This document shows positions 12,385 to 14,659 of a stretch of DNA of 14,659 nt, piece after piece (position 1 is the first letter of the stretch; each line of letters opens with the position of its first letter). The position numbers and the translations under genes are program-made. This stretch comes from JBKBXU01 sp046313675. Lineage in GTDB: Bacteria > Bacteroidota > Bacteroidia > Cytophagales > Cytophagaceae. The notes beneath the pieces were generated by a model, which made no database searches, was not told the origin of the DNA, and saw only the letters and a program-made list of their open reading frames with translations. The stretch spans positions 1 through 14,659 of the forward strand of contig JBKBXU010000088.1 in the NCBI GenBank assembly GCA_046313675.1, in the 5' to 3' direction.

Positions 12385-14659
12385 CTACTTCACCTTCAAC
12401 ATCCCCCTGGATTTAACCTCACCGTTCTGCAGGATCCTGTAAATGTACATTCCCGAATGCAGGTCGGTCAGACTAATTTCCTGAAGCTGTGAATGACTCA
12501 GTTGTACCTCCTTTTGCAGAACACCCATAGCAGAATATACTTGAAGAATTGATTCTTTAGAATGATCTGAAAGAGCTATTGTAATGACCCCTTCAGTTGG
12601 GTTAGGGAATATCTTTATTCCCTCTCTCGTATTCTTTGAGATTCCTGTTAAGTCATCTTCATCATCCTCTTCTTCTTCAAAATACTCTCGGACCAATGCC
12701 CCTCTGGAAAAATCTTCATCCACACCCACATCTACCGTATGCATGGTTTCATTGGTGATGATGGCGCTGTTGTAGTCAAAAAAGATATAGGCTTTATTGG
12801 TGATCACCGTACCTAAAGGTGTATCATCGGATACTTTAATTTTGAAGGTAACAAGTCCATTGCTCAAGGGTTCATTCGTGGTGCTGTCCGGAAGCATAAT
12901 GTTATTATAGGTAAAGGTCAACACGGCCTTTTCTTTTCCACTAACGGCCAAGGTATAGTTATGAGAACTGGTGCCTCCTATAAAAGAAGCTACATCAAAA
13001 TGAACATCCAGCGTATCTACAATTACCACGGTGTAGGCGGTGTCTGTACCGGTGTTTTGGAAACGGATGGTATAATCCATCACTTGTCCGGGGTCAATAC
13101 GCTTAACTGTCCCAAATCCTACAGGAATGACTAGTTTATCATTAGGATCGTAGCTGTCGATGATTGGATTGCAAGTGAATGCCACCTCTTCATCCAAATC
13201 ATCCTTGGGAGCAGTTAGAACCATGCCGGTCGTCTTTTTTCCGGGAGAACTGGCTCCACAACCTTCAACGCTGGCTCTTGGCCTGCTTCTGCCCGGATGC
13301 AAAGGATGCTGATCTGCTTCCAGTCTTACCGTTTTCCCTTCTGCCGGATAGGTCACCGTGAGCGTTTCGCTGCTGCCAAGTCTGAACTCCCCTTTATAAA
13401 CAAGGGTATCATTGACAAATACCCTATACTCATGATCCCCGGACATACTGCCTGAGCCACCGTTGGTAATCACAAAACGGGCAAGGCCATCCACGCAGTT
13501 TCCTCTCACATTAATGGAAGATCGATCCCATTCAGAACTAGGCTGAATACAATTGGAAGCTGGCGAAATAATAGCTTTTATGCATTGAGTAAGGCCTCGG
13601 ATTTCTTCATTCCAGCAGATGACAGAGTCAACAATACTGATTCTTCCCGATGCTCCGGCCTCAAGTGAACTGAGGTTGTAAATAAGGACGGAATCCTCTC
13701 TGGATGTCCACATGGGGGTAGAACTGATGGGATACACATAGGAAGGATAAACCACTCGTAGTTCAGCATTATTGGCAGCTTCATTGCCATAGTTCCAATA
13801 AGTAACAAAAGTATTGCTTCTGAAACATCTCCGCATCCGGGTATTTTGTAGCGATACATTCAGAAGTGCGCATTGTCTGACTTCATTCGCAAAGTCAAAG
13901 CAACAGGTATCTTTATCTGAGCCTGTAAGTTCTACGGTGTGAGAAGGGGCGCATTGGTTGACCAGCAGTTTCGAATAGATGGAATTATGTTGTTGTATAA
14001 TAGTATAAGAGACAGAGCCGGAATCCACTTTCAAAGTATAATGGCCGTTAATGTCAGAGCTACCATAAAAAGGCCCGGGGGTAGCTTTTACAATGACATT
14101 GGATAATGTATTTTCTGTTGGTTGATATTGACAGTCGTTATTGCTGTCAGTATATATATAGCCCTTAATTGTATTAAAACCTTCTGGATCTCCAATCAAT
14201 CGAGCAATTCTGTTTCTACCAATTCCGTTAAAAGAGATAAATTCCCCTCCCGCAATTATTTTACCATCGCTTTGAGTGGCTATTGAGGTGACTGCTCTAT
14301 CAAATCCTGTCCCAGGATAAAATCCTTCATCTAGTGTTCCATCGGTATTTATACGCACGATGTAATTTCTTGGACTTCCGTCAAATGAAGTAAATTCTCC
14401 CCCTATGAGTATTTTATTATCGTTTTGAAGCGATATTGATCTAACCCCAGCGTTAAACCCAGTTCCAGGATTAAAGCTCTCATCCAGACTCCCATCAGCA
14501 TTTAATCGAGCAATTCGATTTCTTGTAATCCCGTTATAGGACGTAAAACTACCTCCCACCAGTATCTTCCCGTCACTTTGAAAAGATAATGATTGGACAT
14601 CAATACCAACAAACCCTGACCCCGGGTTAAAATCCTCATCAAGGCTTCCATCAGCATTT
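12385..14659 (-). CDS. Delta-60-repeat secreted protein with DUF7619-like domain and type A T9SS sorting domain (N-terminus beyond window)
   Basis: The open frame runs to the window edge with no stop; a GTG at 14559 inside a repeat is not the real start. There are 757 complete codons visible. Residues are counted from the first complete codon. At about 1-154 are three delta-60 repeats of 51-52 residues (NADGSLDESFNPGTGF, DGKILVGGSFTSYNG, RNRIARL). An SdrD B-like module follows at about 160-225 (GYIYTDSNNDCQYQPTEN, DINGHYTLKV). A cysteine-rich beta region runs to about 490. A DUF7619-like domain covers about 496-645 (SYDPNDK, MDYTIRFQNTGTDTAYTVVI, AYIFFDYNSAIITN). An acidic spacer (EEEEDDEDD) leads to the C-terminal type A T9SS sorting domain (about 680-757; IKIFPNPTEG, SGMYIYRI, MLKVK). 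The protein is therefore exported by T9SS and probably surface-attached or released. Its binding target is unknown. No SprF partner is needed for this type and none is adjacent. Confidence 0.9.
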   Translation of the reverse strand, partial: NADGSLDEDFNPGSGFVGIDVQSLSFQSDGKILVGGSFTSYNGITRNRIARLNADGSLDESFNPGTGFNAGVRSISLQNDNKILIGGEFTSFDGSPRNYIVRINTDGTLDEGFYPGTGFDRAVTSIATQSDGKIIAGGEFISFNGIGRNRIARLIGDPEGFNTIKGYIYTDSNNDCQYQPTENTLSNVIVKATPGPFYGSSDINGHYTLKVDSGSVSYTIIQQHNSIYSKLLVNQCAPSHTVELTGSDKDTCCFDFANEVRQCALLNVSLQNTRMRRCFRSNTFVTYWNYGNEAANNAELRVVYPSYVYPISSTPMWTSREDSVLIYNLSSLEAGASGRISIVDSVICWNEEIRGLTQCIKAIISPASNCIQPSSEWDRSSINVRGNCVDGLARFVITNGGSGSMSGDHEYRVFVNDTLVYKGEFRLGSSETLTVTYPAEGKTVRLEADQHPLHPGRSRPRASVEGCGASSPGKKTTGMVLTAPKDDLDEEVAFTCNPIIDSYDPNDKLVIPVGFGTVKRIDPGQVMDYTIRFQNTGTDTAYTVVIVDTLDVHFDVASFIGGTSSHNYTLAVSGKEKAVLTFTYNNIMLPDSTTNEPLSNGLVTFKIKVSDDTPLGTVITNKAYIFFDYNSAIITNETMHTVDVGVDEDFSRGALVREYFEEEEDDEDDLTGISKNTREGIKIFPNPTEGVITIALSDHSKESILQVYSAMGVLQKEVQLSHSQLQEISLTDLHSGMYIYRILQNGEVKSRGMLKVK

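Overview
The window looks like chromosome from a member of the Bacteroidota, most likely a gliding or surface-attached Cytophagales-type organism. The evidence is protein family content: an SprB-repeat protein with a gliding-motility-type C-terminal domain, an adjacent PorP/SprF partner, a second secreted protein with a type A type IX secretion (T9SS) sorting domain, and an ECF sigma/FecR/STN operon. The two promoters I can recognise also fit the Bacteroidota pattern (TTTG, about 20 bases, TAnnTTTG), and gene starts lack obvious Shine-Dalgarno sequences. The DNA is moderately AT-rich. I see no rRNA, tRNA, CRISPR array, transposase or integrase.

Layout. Positions 1-162 (minus) are the N-terminus of an NDH-2-like FAD/NAD(P) oxidoreductase cut by the window edge. 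After an AT-rich gap with a mirror-symmetric set of TTAAG motifs comes an aldo/keto reductase (394-1377, minus). Positions 1514-4384 (minus) are a tight three-gene operon, transcribed in the order ECF sigma factor, FecR anti-sigma, STN-domain outer-membrane protein. Divergent from it, across a 225-base gap, are a 1582-residue surface protein (4610-9358, plus) and its PorP/SprF-family partner (9382-10425, plus). A GC-richer, repeat-bounded, foldable element (about 10493-10662) follows. Then come three minus-strand genes: an ankyrin-repeat protein (10722-11219), a lipoprotein with a clear promoter and terminator (11372-12166), and a delta-60-repeat T9SS cargo protein (12385 to beyond the window end).

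How the parts may work together. The large protein carries a type B sorting domain, a class known to depend on an SprF-like partner for export through T9SS, and such a partner is the next gene. The divergent sigma/FecR/STN operon is built like a cell-surface signalling relay. Its third gene is an STN domain joined to a small beta-rich outer-membrane-like domain, not a full TonB-dependent receptor. The arrangement suggests, but does not prove, that the relay senses a surface state and controls the adhesin operon. The adhesin also starts with what looks like a glutamine-amidotransferase-like fold placed before PKD and SprB repeats, the least expected part of the window.
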